A DNA stretch of 64,000 nt from Streptomyces sp. NBC_00376 (GTDB lineage: Bacteria; Actinomycetota; Actinomycetes; Streptomycetales; Streptomycetaceae): the NCBI RefSeq assembly GCF_036077095.1, contig NZ_CP107960.1, positions 4,960,001-5,024,000 of the forward strand, read 5' to 3'. Every line of letters begins with the position of its first letter. Position 1 is the stretch's first letter. The notes beneath the pieces are model-generated. The model did no database searches, had not been told where the DNA came from, and was given only the letters and a program-made list of their open reading frames with translations. Made by a program: the position numbers and the translations under genes. Of this stretch, positions 50,170-59,304 are shown in pieces.

Positions 50170-51667
50170 GCGCCGCCATGGCTCCGGGCAGCCCCGGCAC
50201 CGTCGCCGGATGCCGGACCTCGGCCCGTACGTAGGCGGCGTAGGCCGGAGTCGTACGCCATTCCACCGCCCCCGTGCCCGACCCGGGCAGCCCGGCCGTG
50301 AACAGCGTGCCCTGGTCGGTGACGAAGTGCGCGGTGCAGCCGGGCGCCCCGGTCACCTCCAGCCGCACGGTGACCGGGGTGTCGTCCCCGTCCACCCGCA
50401 GCCGCTCACCGATCCCCGCGTGCTGTCCGCGCCCGCCCGAGACACCGAAGGAGAGCGTGACGGCGGACGACTCCGCGATGTACGAGTGCCCGGCCCGGAT
50501 GCCCGCCACGATCGCCTCGCGCGACAGCTCGTCGGCGAGGACGACGGTCTGCGGCAGCCCCACCACGTCCGGCTCCCGGTGCGCGTCGCTGTTGCCCATC
50601 GCCGCGACCCACGGCTTCGCCCAACGGACGGCGGCGACCAGGGAGTTGTCCCACTCGGCGAGGGCGATCTCGTCGTCCGGGGTGTACGCCCCGTTCCACA
50701 CCTCCACCGCGTCCGCCTCGCCGAAGCCGAACTTCCAGTGGCAGCCGATGCAGGTGGCGTGCGGATGGGCGGGCACCACCAGACCGCCGGCCCGGCGCAC
50801 GGCCTTCGCGTAGTGCCCGAACCGGTTGTCGCGGGCCCGGTAGCGCCAGTCCACGAACGTGCCCGGATCGGTGGCCACCGTGAGCACGTGCCCGTTGCGG
50901 GTGGTGATCTCCTCGCCGGTGAGGACGAGCAGGTCCTCGCCCCACAGCCCGCCCCACGCCCCGTGCGCGGAGTACGTGTTGTGTTCGCTGCTGTTGATGA
51001 AGTCGAGCCCGGCCGCGCGTGCGGCGGCGGCGATCTCGGCGGGGGTGCGCCTGCCGTCCGAGTGCACGGAGTGCAGATGGCAGTCGCCCCGGTACCAGGC
51101 CCGCCCGCGCCCCTTCGCCCGCTTCGGCGGATACACCGGCTCCGGCGTGGACCCGGCGGGCCCGAACCGCAGGGTGACCGTCACCTCGTACGGCAGCCCC
51201 TCGGGCGCCACGGTGTAGGGGCCGAGCGCGATGTTCCACGTACCGGCCCGCACCGGCCCCGCGATGTAGCCGGGCGTCGCCTCGTCCGCCCGGATGAAGA
51301 AGCTGCCGCGCGCCCCGCCGGACCAGCCCCGGAACCCGTGCCCGCCGAGTTCGGTGCCGCGTTCGTCGAAGATGCCGATGTCGAGGGCGTTGCCCTGTGT
51401 CCCGGCCGGTACGGGGGTCTTCTCGTACGCGTACGAGACGGCGATCTCCCGTACCCCGAGCGGTACTTCGACCGGCAGGTACACGAAGTCCGGCGACCCG
51501 GCCGGCAGGGTGCCGCGCACGGTCCTGGTGTCCTCGTTGCCTGCGTTCGAGGCGGTGGTGGCGTCGGCGAAGCTCACAGTGCCCAACGTTAGAGCGGTGG
51601 CGGCCGTACCGATGAGAAGGCCGCGCCTGGCCATCGGGCGGCCGTGAGCGGAGTGCGATCCGGACAT
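50126..51667 (-). CDS. CehA/McbA-type PHP-domain metallohydrolase, Tat-exported
   Basis: 513 residues from ATG 51667. Twin-arginine signal ARRGLLIGTAATALTLG, a beta-sandwich N-terminal region (about 45-185), then a PHP catalytic domain: YRGDCHLHSVHSDGRRTP (metal HxH), FINSSEHNTYS, VVPAHPHATC and AMGNSDAHREPDVVG. The carbaryl hydrolases CehA and McbA belong to this family, but substrates are diverse (phosphoesters, carbamates). The C-terminal portion is beta-rich. A four-unit 8-bp tandem repeat lies in its promoter gap. Confidence 0.87.
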   Translation of the reverse strand: MSGSHSAHGRPMARRGLLIGTAATALTLGTVSFADATTASNAGNEDTRTVRGTLPAGSPDFVYLPVEVPLGVREIAVSYAYEKTPVPAGTQGNALDIGIFDERGTELGGHGFRGWSGGARGSFFIRADEATPGYIAGPVRAGTWNIALGPYTVAPEGLPYEVTVTLRFGPAGSTPEPVYPPKRAKGRGRAWYRGDCHLHSVHSDGRRTPAEIAAAARAAGLDFINSSEHNTYSAHGAWGGLWGEDLLVLTGEEITTRNGHVLTVATDPGTFVDWRYRARDNRFGHYAKAVRRAGGLVVPAHPHATCIGCHWKFGFGEADAVEVWNGAYTPDDEIALAEWDNSLVAAVRWAKPWVAAMGNSDAHREPDVVGLPQTVVLADELSREAIVAGIRAGHSYIAESSAVTLSFGVSGGRGQHAGIGERLRVDGDDTPVTVRLEVTGAPGCTAHFVTDQGTLFTAGLPGSGTGAVEWRTTPAYAAYVRAEVRHPATVPGLPGAMAALTNPVFLEGRQRPM

Positions 51668-51810
51668 GAGAGGGGCTCCCCGGGTGTCGTGGGTGTCGCG
51701 GGTGGCGAGGAATGACACGCCCCTGACACCCTGGCGGCCGGCGGTGAACCACGGAAGAACGCCGGTGGACCTGACCGGACCGGGCCACCGACTCCTCGCC
51801 CCCGCCCTTC

Positions 51811-51842
51811 CGGAAGCCCGGAAGCCCGGAAGCCCGGAAGCT
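51811..51842. repeat. 8-bp tandem repeat CGGAAGCC x4
   Basis: Three exact units and one with a final T, between the divergent PHP hydrolase and LLM genes. Simple-sequence tract, likely length-variable. Confidence 0.7.
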
Positions 51843-51912
51843 CGGCTTTCCGCACCGCACGGCATACGTTGGGTTCTCGTCCCTCACCGGATCACGACGG
51901 AGGTGTCCTCAG

Positions 51913-52758
51913 ATGCGGATCGGCACAACGATCTTCCTCACCGACGAGACGATCACGCCGCTGCGGCTCGCCCGCGAACTCGAACAGCGCGGCTTCGGCG
52001 GGCTCTACCTGCCCGAGCACACCCACATCCCGGTGAGCAGGGACACCCCCTACCCGGCGGGCGGCGAACTCCCGCCCGAGTACGGCCGCACCCTCGACCC
52101 CTTCGTCGCCCTCGCCCAGGCCGCCGCCGTCACCGAACGCCTGACCCTGGGCACCGGCATCACACTCGTCGCCCAGCACGACCCGATCGACCTGGCCAAG
52201 CAGATCGCCACCCTCGACCACCTCTCCGGCGGCCGGTTCACCCTGGGCGTCGGCTACGGCTGGAACGTCGAGGAGGCCGCCGACCACGGCGTCGACTGGC
52301 CGTCCCGCCGCGACCTGGTCCGCGACCGGATGGCCCAGATGCGCGCCCTGTGGGCGGACGAACCCACCGCGTACGAGGGCGAGTTCGGCTCGGTCCGGGC
52401 CAGCCACGCGTACCCGAAGCCGGTCCAGGAGCCGCGCGGTCCGGTGAACGGACCCCGCACCATGATCGGCGGCGCGGCGGGCCCGAAGCTGTTCGCCCAC
52501 ATCGCCGAGTACGCCGACGGCTGGCTCCCCATCGGCGGCCGGGGCCTGACCGAGTCCGTCCCGAAGCTTCGCGCGGCCTGGGACGCGGCGGGCCGCGACC
52601 CCAAGCACCTCCAGATCGTCCCGTACGCCGTCCTCCCGAGCGCGGGCAAGCTGGCGCACTACGCGGACCTGGGTATCGAGGAGATCGTCCTGCAACTACC
52701 CCCGGCGGGCGAGCCGGAAGTGCTGCGGGCGCTCGACGCCTACGCCCAGTACCTCTGA
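51913..52758 (+). CDS. LLM class F420-dependent oxidoreductase
   Basis: 281 residues: MRIGTTIFLTDETITPL, GFGGLYLPEHTHIPVS, TERLTLGTGITLVAQHDPI, KQIATLDHLSGGRFTLGVGYGWN and FAHIAEYADGWLPIGG, matching the TIGR03619-type F420-dependent subfamily. It should use reduced F420 on an unknown substrate. AGGTGT precedes the ATG. A 10-bp hairpin follows it at 52781. Confidence 0.9.
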   Translation: MRIGTTIFLTDETITPLRLARELEQRGFGGLYLPEHTHIPVSRDTPYPAGGELPPEYGRTLDPFVALAQAAAVTERLTLGTGITLVAQHDPIDLAKQIATLDHLSGGRFTLGVGYGWNVEEAADHGVDWPSRRDLVRDRMAQMRALWADEPTAYEGEFGSVRASHAYPKPVQEPRGPVNGPRTMIGGAAGPKLFAHIAEYADGWLPIGGRGLTESVPKLRAAWDAAGRDPKHLQIVPYAVLPSAGKLAHYADLGIEEIVLQLPPAGEPEVLRALDAYAQYL

Positions 52759-52780
52759 ATCCCTGAACCTCTGGACCTCT

Positions 52781-52804
52781 GGATGGTTGCGGGCGCAACC
52801 ATCC
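52781..52804 (+). terminator. terminator between the LLM and PBP genes
   Basis: GGATGGTTGC (52781-52790) and GCAACCATCC (52795-52804), perfect 10-bp stem with loop GGGC, 22 bases past the LLM stop. Confidence 0.7.
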
Positions 52805-52885
52805 GCCCGGAATCAGCATCCTTACGGGCTAAGGGCCGAATCGTTGGTGAGCACGTGAGCAGATGAGTTACGGGAGTGGATCAGG

Positions 52886-54367
52886 ATGAACAGGCCGCTG
52901 CGGCGCATAGCCATATTCTGCGGGCTGCTGGTGATGGCGTTGCTGCTGCGGGCGAACTGGCTCCAGTACTTCCAGAGCGAGCCCCTGGCCACGCATGAGC
53001 AGAACCGCCGGGTCAAGATCACCCAGTTCGCCACCCCGCGCGGCGACATCGTCGTGGGCAGCGACGCGATCACCGGTTCCAAGGCGGTCGACGGAACGGA
53101 CTTCAAGTACAAGCGGACCTTCAAGCAGGGCCCGATGTACGCCCCCGTCACCGGATACGCCTCCCAGTCGCAGGGCATGTCCCTCCTGGAGAAGACGTAC
53201 GACAGCATCCTCAGCGGCCAGGACGACCGCTTCGCCTTCCGGCACGCCAAGGACGTCATCACCGGCGAGCCGCGGCGCGGCGGCGATGTGATCACCACGA
53301 TCGACCCGAAGGCGCAGAAGGCCGGCTACAAGGGGCTGACCGACCTCGGCGCGCGCGGCGCGGTCGTCGCGCTGGAACCGGAGACGGGGAAGGTCCTGGC
53401 CCTGGTCTCCACGCCCTCGTACGACCCGTCCGTCTTCGCCGGGAACTCGTTCAAGGAGGGGGACAAGTTCCAGGCGCTCGTCAAGGACAAGAGCAAGCCG
53501 CTGGCCAACCGCCCGCTGCGGGAGACCTTTCCGCCCGGCTCGACGTTCAAGATCCTCACGGCGGCCGCGGCCCTGGAGAACGGCGTGGTCACCGATGTCG
53601 ACGCGCGGTCCGACGCGGTCTCCCCGTACCCCCTGCCGCTCTCCACGAACAAGATCGGCAGCGAGGCCGGCGACGCGGTGTGCAACAAGGCGTCCATGAA
53701 GACCGCGATGCAGTACTCCTGCAACAACGTCTTCCTCGACGCGGCGTCCAAGGTCGGCGACAAAAAGATGCGGGAGACCGCGGAGAAGTTCGGCTTCAAC
53801 GCCGATGTGTACTCCGACGAGTTCGGCGACATGCTCGCCACCAAGAGCCTCTACCCGGAGAAGCTGGACAAGCCCGGCACCGCGCTGACGGGCATGGGGC
53901 AGGGCAGCCTCACCAGCACGCCCATGCAGATGGCGATGGTGACGGCCGCCCTCGCCAACGACGGCAAGCTGATGCAGCCGTACATCGTGGACGAGCTGCG
54001 CGGCCCCGATCTGTCGGTCCTGGAGAAGAACGAGCCGAAGCTCAAGAGCCAGGCCGTTTCCGAGGAGACGGCGAAGAAGGTCCAGGAAATGATGGAGTTC
54101 ACCGCCAAGGAGGGCAGCGCCCAGCGCGCCCTGATCGACGGCGTCACGGTCGGCGGCAAGACCGGCACGGCGCAGCGCGGTGTCGATGTGAACGACGAGG
54201 TGCCGTACGGCTGGTTCGTCTCGTACGGCAAGTCCGGCGGCAAGTCGGTGGCGGTGGCGGTGTTCATCGACCCGACGGCCATGGACATCTCCCGGTCCGA
54301 CATCTCCGGTGGCCGGCTGGGCGCGCCGATCGCGAAGAGCGTGATGAAGGCGGTGCTGGGCAAGTAG
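52886..54367 (+). CDS. class B penicillin-binding protein (transpeptidase)
   Basis: 493 residues: one N-terminal membrane helix (IAIFCGLLVMALLLRANW), a dimerisation domain, then a transpeptidase with SxxK STFK (Ser219, Lys222), SxN SCN (278-280) and KTGT (425-428). Cross-links peptidoglycan; resembles PbpA/PbpI-type class B enzymes of Streptomyces. No FtsW or RodA partner is adjacent. The stretch 52805-52885 before it should hold the promoter. Confidence 0.95.
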   Translation: MNRPLRRIAIFCGLLVMALLLRANWLQYFQSEPLATHEQNRRVKITQFATPRGDIVVGSDAITGSKAVDGTDFKYKRTFKQGPMYAPVTGYASQSQGMSLLEKTYDSILSGQDDRFAFRHAKDVITGEPRRGGDVITTIDPKAQKAGYKGLTDLGARGAVVALEPETGKVLALVSTPSYDPSVFAGNSFKEGDKFQALVKDKSKPLANRPLRETFPPGSTFKILTAAAALENGVVTDVDARSDAVSPYPLPLSTNKIGSEAGDAVCNKASMKTAMQYSCNNVFLDAASKVGDKKMRETAEKFGFNADVYSDEFGDMLATKSLYPEKLDKPGTALTGMGQGSLTSTPMQMAMVTAALANDGKLMQPYIVDELRGPDLSVLEKNEPKLKSQAVSEETAKKVQEMMEFTAKEGSAQRALIDGVTVGGKTGTAQRGVDVNDEVPYGWFVSYGKSGGKSVAVAVFIDPTAMDISRSDISGGRLGAPIAKSVMKAVLGK

Positions 54368-54549
54368 CCCGTGACCGGAACGGAAATTCCTCGGCGGCCC
54401 CGGACACCTGTGCGATGATCACGTGCGCTCATCTCTACGAGTCGCACACATCTCGCTTGTGTTCCGGGCCGTCCCGCGTTCGCGCGCTCGCGCGTCGTCC
54501 GTGAAACCCCTGGCAGAGGCGCACACTTCACCGGTCCGGGGGGAACGGA

Positions 54550-57500
54550 ATGCCCAGCCATCCACATACGGCGGCGAGATCCAGGAGAGCGGCGGCGTAC
54601 GCCGCGCTGCTGCTCGCGCTGTCGGTCCTGCTCCCGCTGCTGGTACCCGCGAGCGCCGCACAGGCGTACGCCCCCGCGGTGACGGCGGCCGATGCCCCGG
54701 TTGACGAGAACTGTCCCGTCCTGCCGCTCTCCGGCTTCGGCGAGGCCGCCCCGGCCCAGGGCAGGCCGACGATCCCGGGCGACGGCACGGCCTGTTTCAC
54801 GTTCACCGCCGGGGTCGCCGGACTGCACAAGGTCGTGCTCGTCGGCGGCGCCAACGCCAGCACGTACTTCTCCGTCTACGACGGCGACACGAAGATCGAC
54901 TGCTACGACCCCTCGTGGGGCGAGGGCTGGTGCCGGCTGCCCCGCGCGGGCGAGTTCACGCTCCAGCTGTACAACGGCTGGTCCGAGACGAGCAGGCCCA
55001 CTGTCGCCGTCACCTCCCTCGTCACCACCGAGGGCTGCGCGCCGGAGATCGGCACCGCCTGGGACACCGCCCCCGTCGTCGGCTCGGCCGCCGGGCCGAC
55101 CGCCATCCAGTGCCGGCTCTTCACCGGCAAGCCGGGCGAGCGGATCACCACCGAGATCAGGACGACCGCGTACGGCCAGGCCCTGGCCTGGATCACCGAC
55201 GAGACCGGCGCCCGGATCTGCCCGCACCTCAACGAGGACGGCAACAAGGGCTGCGTACTGCCCGGCGACGGCCCCTACCGGGTCCTCTCGCAGGTCGGCG
55301 AGGCCGAGCACGGCTTCCCCGCCGAGTACACCCTCGCCGTCCGCCGTATCTCCGACCCGGCCGGCTGCGCCCACCCGCCGTTGAACGGATACAACTCCGG
55401 TCCCACGGCCGCCGACCCGGCCCACGGCTGCCGGACCTTCACCGCCCCGGCCGCCGGACGCTTCGACGCGTACTCCGTCTACGACGGCGTGCGCTCCGCG
55501 CTCACCGTGTACGACCGGAACGGCCGGACCGCCTGCGAGACCTGGAACGACTTCTGCACACTCCCGGCCGCCGGTGAGTACACCGTCTACACCAACTCCG
55601 CCACACTGATCATCGACGGCTCCGCCACCACGGGCTGCGAGCCGGTCGACATGGGCGTGCACCGTTCCGAGTTCACTGTCGGCGGCGAGATCGACTGTCT
55701 GTCCCTGCCGCTGCCCGCAGGCTCCCGGATGGCTGCGCTGGAGCCCGTCTTCAACGGCGCGCCGTACCCGGCCGTCTCTGTCGTCGATGCCGACGGCGTT
55801 CAGGTCTGCGTCCCCTCCCGGCCCGCGAACGGCACCTGCGGGCTCACCGGCAAGGCCCCGTTCCGGGCCCTGGTCACCAACGACAGCGAGTCCAAGCCGA
55901 CCGGCCCGTACACCCTCGCCCTGTACCGCACCGACGCGCCGGCCGACTGCCCGGTCCTCCCGGCGGGCGACTTCACCGCGACCGGCCCCACCGCCCGCGT
56001 CGCCACCGGTGACGGCGTCTTCTCGCGCTGCCTGAGCATTCCGGCGAACGACCACAGCGCCGAGGAGAACATCCAGCTCCGGGCGGCACCCGGCACCACG
56101 GCCCTGGCCCAGTTCGTCGTCGTGGACGTCCAAGGCAAGGAGATCTGCTCGACCCGCCCCTCCGTCTCCACCTGGACGACCTGCGCGCTGACCCCGGGCG
56201 TCGCCCACACCGTGCTGGTCACCGGCCGCGACACCCCCGCCGAATACATCCTGGCCCGCCGCGACGTCACCGCGACCGCCAAGGGCTGCACCCCGAACCC
56301 GGCGACGAAGCCTGGCGGCCCGTCCACCGGCGGCACCATGGGCGCCCCCGGCGAGCTGCGCTGCCGCCAGGTCACCACCGCCGACGCCAAGGACACCCTG
56401 CACATCAATGTCCGCGACGCGCTCGGCACCGCCAACGCGGTGGTGTACGGCGCCGACGGCACCCCCCTCTGCGACAGAAACCAGGCGTGCGCCGTCACCG
56501 GCTCCACCCACTACCAGGTCCTGGTCACCGTTCCCACGACGCTGAAGGCCGCCGACTCGTACCGCTTCGACGCCCTGCGCATCGCGGGCCCGGACGGACC
56601 GGCCGCCGAGTGCGAGAAGGTCGCGAGCATCGCGTACGGCTACGGCCCGGTCACCGGCACCCTCGACGAGGAGCACACCGCCGTCTGCGCCGCGCTGCCC
56701 ACCGCGTACAGCGACCGCTTCACGATGGACATCAGCGACACGACCGGTGCCACCGACACGGCGGTGCCCGCGCTGCACGACCCGAGCCTCGACAACGGCT
56801 GCGTACACGGCACCCCCGGCGGCTACCAGTGCTCGGTGATCGAGCGGTACTCCAGGGAGCTCACCCCGAGCATCCTGGTCCTCTCCCTGCCGGAGAAGGC
56901 CTCGCGGACCTCGTACAAGGCCGAGGCGGTCTGCCCGGGGCTCTGCGGCCTGGAGCGGGTGACCGTCACCAAGCTGGCCCCGGTCACCGGCGCCTCCGGT
57001 ACGAGGACGACGGTCACGGTCACCGGCACCGCCCTGCACGAGGACGACCACGTCGTACTGCGCAACGCCGGCCGCGAGATCACCGGAACCACGGTCTCCG
57101 TCTCGCCCGACCGCCGTACCCTCACCGCCGAGCTCGACCTGACCGGCGCGGCCGAGGGCGCCTGGAGCGCGAGCGTCATCACCCACCGCAGCGCGGAGTA
57201 CTCGCGGGGCGACTTCACCGTCACCTCGGCCCCGCTCCGCAACAGCGCACCACCGACCATCGGCACCACCGCCCGCGTCGGCGACCACCTCACCGCGTCC
57301 CCCGGCACCTGGACCCCTGCCCCGACCTCGTACACCTACCAGTGGGACGCCGACGGGCAGCCGATCACCGGCGCGACCGCCGCCACCTACACCGTCCCGG
57401 TCTCGCTGCTCGGCAAGAAGATCGGCGTCACCGTCACGGCCCGCCGCACCGGCACGGCGGACGTCCCGGCCACCTCGGCGGCGCTCACGGTCGCCAAGGG

Positions 57501-58050
57501 CGCGGCGCCCAGGGTGACGACCGCCCCGAAGATCACCGGTACTGTGAAGGTCGGCGCCAAGCTGACCACCACGGGGGGCAGTTGGACGCCCGCCGCCACC
57601 TCCTACGGCTATCAGTGGAAGGCCGACGGCAAGGCCATCAAGGACGCGACGGCATCGACGTACACCGTCCCGGCGTCGCTGCTCGGCAAGTACCTCACCG
57701 TCACCGTCACGGCCCACCGCACCGGTCACGCCGACGGTTCCGCGACGCCCGCCTCGGTGAAGGTCGCCAAGGGCAGCGCGCCCAAGGCCACCAAGCAGCC
57801 CACGATCTCCGGCACGGCAAAGGTCGGCCGCACCCTCAAGGCCGCCCACGGCACCTGGACGCCCACCCCGACCTCGTACGGCTATCAGTGGTACGCGAAC
57901 GGCAAGGCGATCTCCGGCGCGACCAAGTCCTCGCTGACGCTCAAGTCCGCCCAGCGCGGCAAGAAGATCACCGTCAAGGTGACCGCCCGCCGCACCGGCC
58001 ACGCCAGTGGTACCGCCACCAGCAAGGCGACCAAGGCGGTCGCCCGCTGA
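54550..58050 (+). CDS. large secreted protein with C-terminal Ig-like repeats
   Basis: 1166 residues. Signal peptide (AAYAALLLALSVLLPLLVPASAAQA), about nine Cys-paired beta domains (each with CxxL and C-x-F/L-P patterns such as DENCPVLPLSGFGEA and RLPRAGEFTLQLYN) over residues 45-800, one IPT-like segment, then three tandem Ig-like domains of about 88 residues (from 898) with GTWTPAPTSYTYQWDADG, GSWTPAATSYGYQWKADG and GTWTPTPTSYGYQWYANG. No enzyme motif or sortase signal. Probably a surface or matrix adhesion protein. A strong terminator follows. Confidence 0.75.
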   Translation: MPSHPHTAARSRRAAAYAALLLALSVLLPLLVPASAAQAYAPAVTAADAPVDENCPVLPLSGFGEAAPAQGRPTIPGDGTACFTFTAGVAGLHKVVLVGGANASTYFSVYDGDTKIDCYDPSWGEGWCRLPRAGEFTLQLYNGWSETSRPTVAVTSLVTTEGCAPEIGTAWDTAPVVGSAAGPTAIQCRLFTGKPGERITTEIRTTAYGQALAWITDETGARICPHLNEDGNKGCVLPGDGPYRVLSQVGEAEHGFPAEYTLAVRRISDPAGCAHPPLNGYNSGPTAADPAHGCRTFTAPAAGRFDAYSVYDGVRSALTVYDRNGRTACETWNDFCTLPAAGEYTVYTNSATLIIDGSATTGCEPVDMGVHRSEFTVGGEIDCLSLPLPAGSRMAALEPVFNGAPYPAVSVVDADGVQVCVPSRPANGTCGLTGKAPFRALVTNDSESKPTGPYTLALYRTDAPADCPVLPAGDFTATGPTARVATGDGVFSRCLSIPANDHSAEENIQLRAAPGTTALAQFVVVDVQGKEICSTRPSVSTWTTCALTPGVAHTVLVTGRDTPAEYILARRDVTATAKGCTPNPATKPGGPSTGGTMGAPGELRCRQVTTADAKDTLHINVRDALGTANAVVYGADGTPLCDRNQACAVTGSTHYQVLVTVPTTLKAADSYRFDALRIAGPDGPAAECEKVASIAYGYGPVTGTLDEEHTAVCAALPTAYSDRFTMDISDTTGATDTAVPALHDPSLDNGCVHGTPGGYQCSVIERYSRELTPSILVLSLPEKASRTSYKAEAVCPGLCGLERVTVTKLAPVTGASGTRTTVTVTGTALHEDDHVVLRNAGREITGTTVSVSPDRRTLTAELDLTGAAEGAWSASVITHRSAEYSRGDFTVTSAPLRNSAPPTIGTTARVGDHLTASPGTWTPAPTSYTYQWDADGQPITGATAATYTVPVSLLGKKIGVTVTARRTGTADVPATSAALTVAKGAAPRVTTAPKITGTVKVGAKLTTTGGSWTPAATSYGYQWKADGKAIKDATASTYTVPASLLGKYLTVTVTAHRTGHADGSATPASVKVAKGSAPKATKQPTISGTAKVGRTLKAAHGTWTPTPTSYGYQWYANGKAISGATKSSLTLKSAQRGKKITVKVTARRTGHASGTATSKATKAVAR

Positions 58051-58068
58051 CGTAGCCGAGTCGAACGC

Positions 58069-58115
58069 AAGGGCCGGGCGACCCGCACCAGACGGTGCGG
58101 CGCCCGGCCCTTTCG
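58069..58115 (+). terminator. terminator after the Ig-repeat gene
   Basis: AAGGGCCGGGCG (58069-58080) with CGCCCGGCCCTT (58101-58112), plus inner CCGCACC/GGTGCGG arms, then TTCG. Long, nearly perfect stem. Confidence 0.85.
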
Positions 58116-58328
58116 CTTATGGGCGACCGGAGTTCGCCGTCCGTTTCCGAACGTCAGTGGGGCATCAGTGGGGCATCAGCGGGATTGGTCATCATGAGGC
58201 CGCCGCGATCGTCGGTCCCCGTGGGCCGACGATCGCGGCGGCGTGGTCGCGAGGAAACTTCATGGCACCCCCCGCCGCGAATGCTTCGCATGCGCGCCGT
58301 CCGGAATGTGACATTCAGAGAGGGAACG

Positions 58329-58967
58329 TTGAGAGCAAAGATCGTCAAAATCGCGGCGGCCGCATTACTGGCCGTCGGTTCCGCTGCCGTGATCGTCGCC
58401 ACCGCCTCCGCCTCGGAGGACACCGACATCCCCGTCCCGGCATCGAGCGCTTCAGGGCAACCGGAGGACCCCGCCCCCAGCCTGACCGAGTCGCCCCGTT
58501 CCACTCTCGCCCCGGAACCCAGCGGGACGATGCCGCCCCCGGAGCCGGGCCAGACAACGACGCCACCCCCGGAGCCGGGCCAGACAACGACACCGCCCCC
58601 GGAGCAGGGCAAGGCGACACCCCCGGCGTCGGGCCGGACGTCGGGGCCGCCCGCAGAGCCGCCGTCGAGCGGCTACCACGGAGACGCGACGTACTACCAG
58701 GCCGGACTGACGGCGTGCGGCATCGTGGTCACGGACAGTGATTTCGCTGTTGCGCTCGACTCCAGCATGTTCGAATCCGGATACCCGTCTCCCTCCTGCG
58801 GGAAGCAGGTCGAGATCACGCACAACGGAAAGTCCATAACCGCGACGGTCGTTGACCAGAGCCCGGGTGCGGGCAGGTACGGCCTCGATCTGACGCCCGG
58901 CGCATACAGTGCGCTCGCCTCCCTCGACCAGGGTTCGATCGACGTCACCTGGCGTTTCGTGGAGTAG
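58329..58967 (+). CDS. secreted double-psi beta-barrel (RlpA/expansin-like) protein
   Basis: 212 residues. TTG 58329 has GAGGG four bases upstream and gives a clean signal peptide (RAKIVKIAAAALLAVGSAAVI). A Pro/Thr-rich linker with an 11-residue repeat PEPGQTTTPPP leads to the barrel: GYHGDATYYQAGLTACG, SDFAVALDSSMF, CGKQVEITHNGKSITATVVD and LDLTPGAYSALA. The Asp in VVDQ and the TACG strand fit expansin N-terminal domains and the Streptomyces papain inhibitor. There is no second expansin domain. Enzyme activity or protease inhibition is undecided. Confidence 0.8.
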   Translation: MRAKIVKIAAAALLAVGSAAVIVATASASEDTDIPVPASSASGQPEDPAPSLTESPRSTLAPEPSGTMPPPEPGQTTTPPPEPGQTTTPPPEQGKATPPASGRTSGPPAEPPSSGYHGDATYYQAGLTACGIVVTDSDFAVALDSSMFESGYPSPSCGKQVEITHNGKSITATVVDQSPGAGRYGLDLTPGAYSALASLDQGSIDVTWRFVE

Positions 58968-59001
58968 CCGGCTCGCCCTTGAGCAGAGGCTTTCGAAAAT
59001 G

Positions 59002-59041
59002 TCGCGAGGCGGGACCCGGTCGTCCGGGTCCCGCCTCGCGA
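59002..59041 (+). terminator. 18-bp perfect hairpin
   Basis: Arms 59002-59019 and 59024-59041 (starting TCGCGAGGCGGGACC) are exact complements with loop TCGT. It ends the barrel-protein transcript. The rest of the 337-base gap 58968-59304 holds short GGCATCGGCA repeats (about 59129-59160) and the next promoter; nothing else is supported. Confidence 0.85.
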
Positions 59042-59304
59042 ATTTCGGGGGTCCATCGCCGCACTGTCCGGCCGGTCCGCGACCACTGGCACGCGACCCG
59101 GGTCCGGAACGCTCAGCTCCTGGACAGCGGCATCGGCAACGGCATCGGCAGCGGTATGGGTATGCGTGGAATGCCTTCTTTGTACCCGACCGGTCCTGCG
59201 GTGTCACGCCCTGGGCTTGCCCGAAATGACAGGTATGGGGCCCGTCGGTACGTTCGCCGCAGGTTGGCCGTCCGGCCGACGTCTCTGAGACGGAGAGAAG
59301 TGAC

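Noticed and set aside
53851..58002. 1383-codon minus-strand ORF opposite the PBP and Ig-repeat genes
   Set aside because: Composition is Arg/Gly/Ala-rich, with no domains; it is an antisense shadow of two genes with clear domains.
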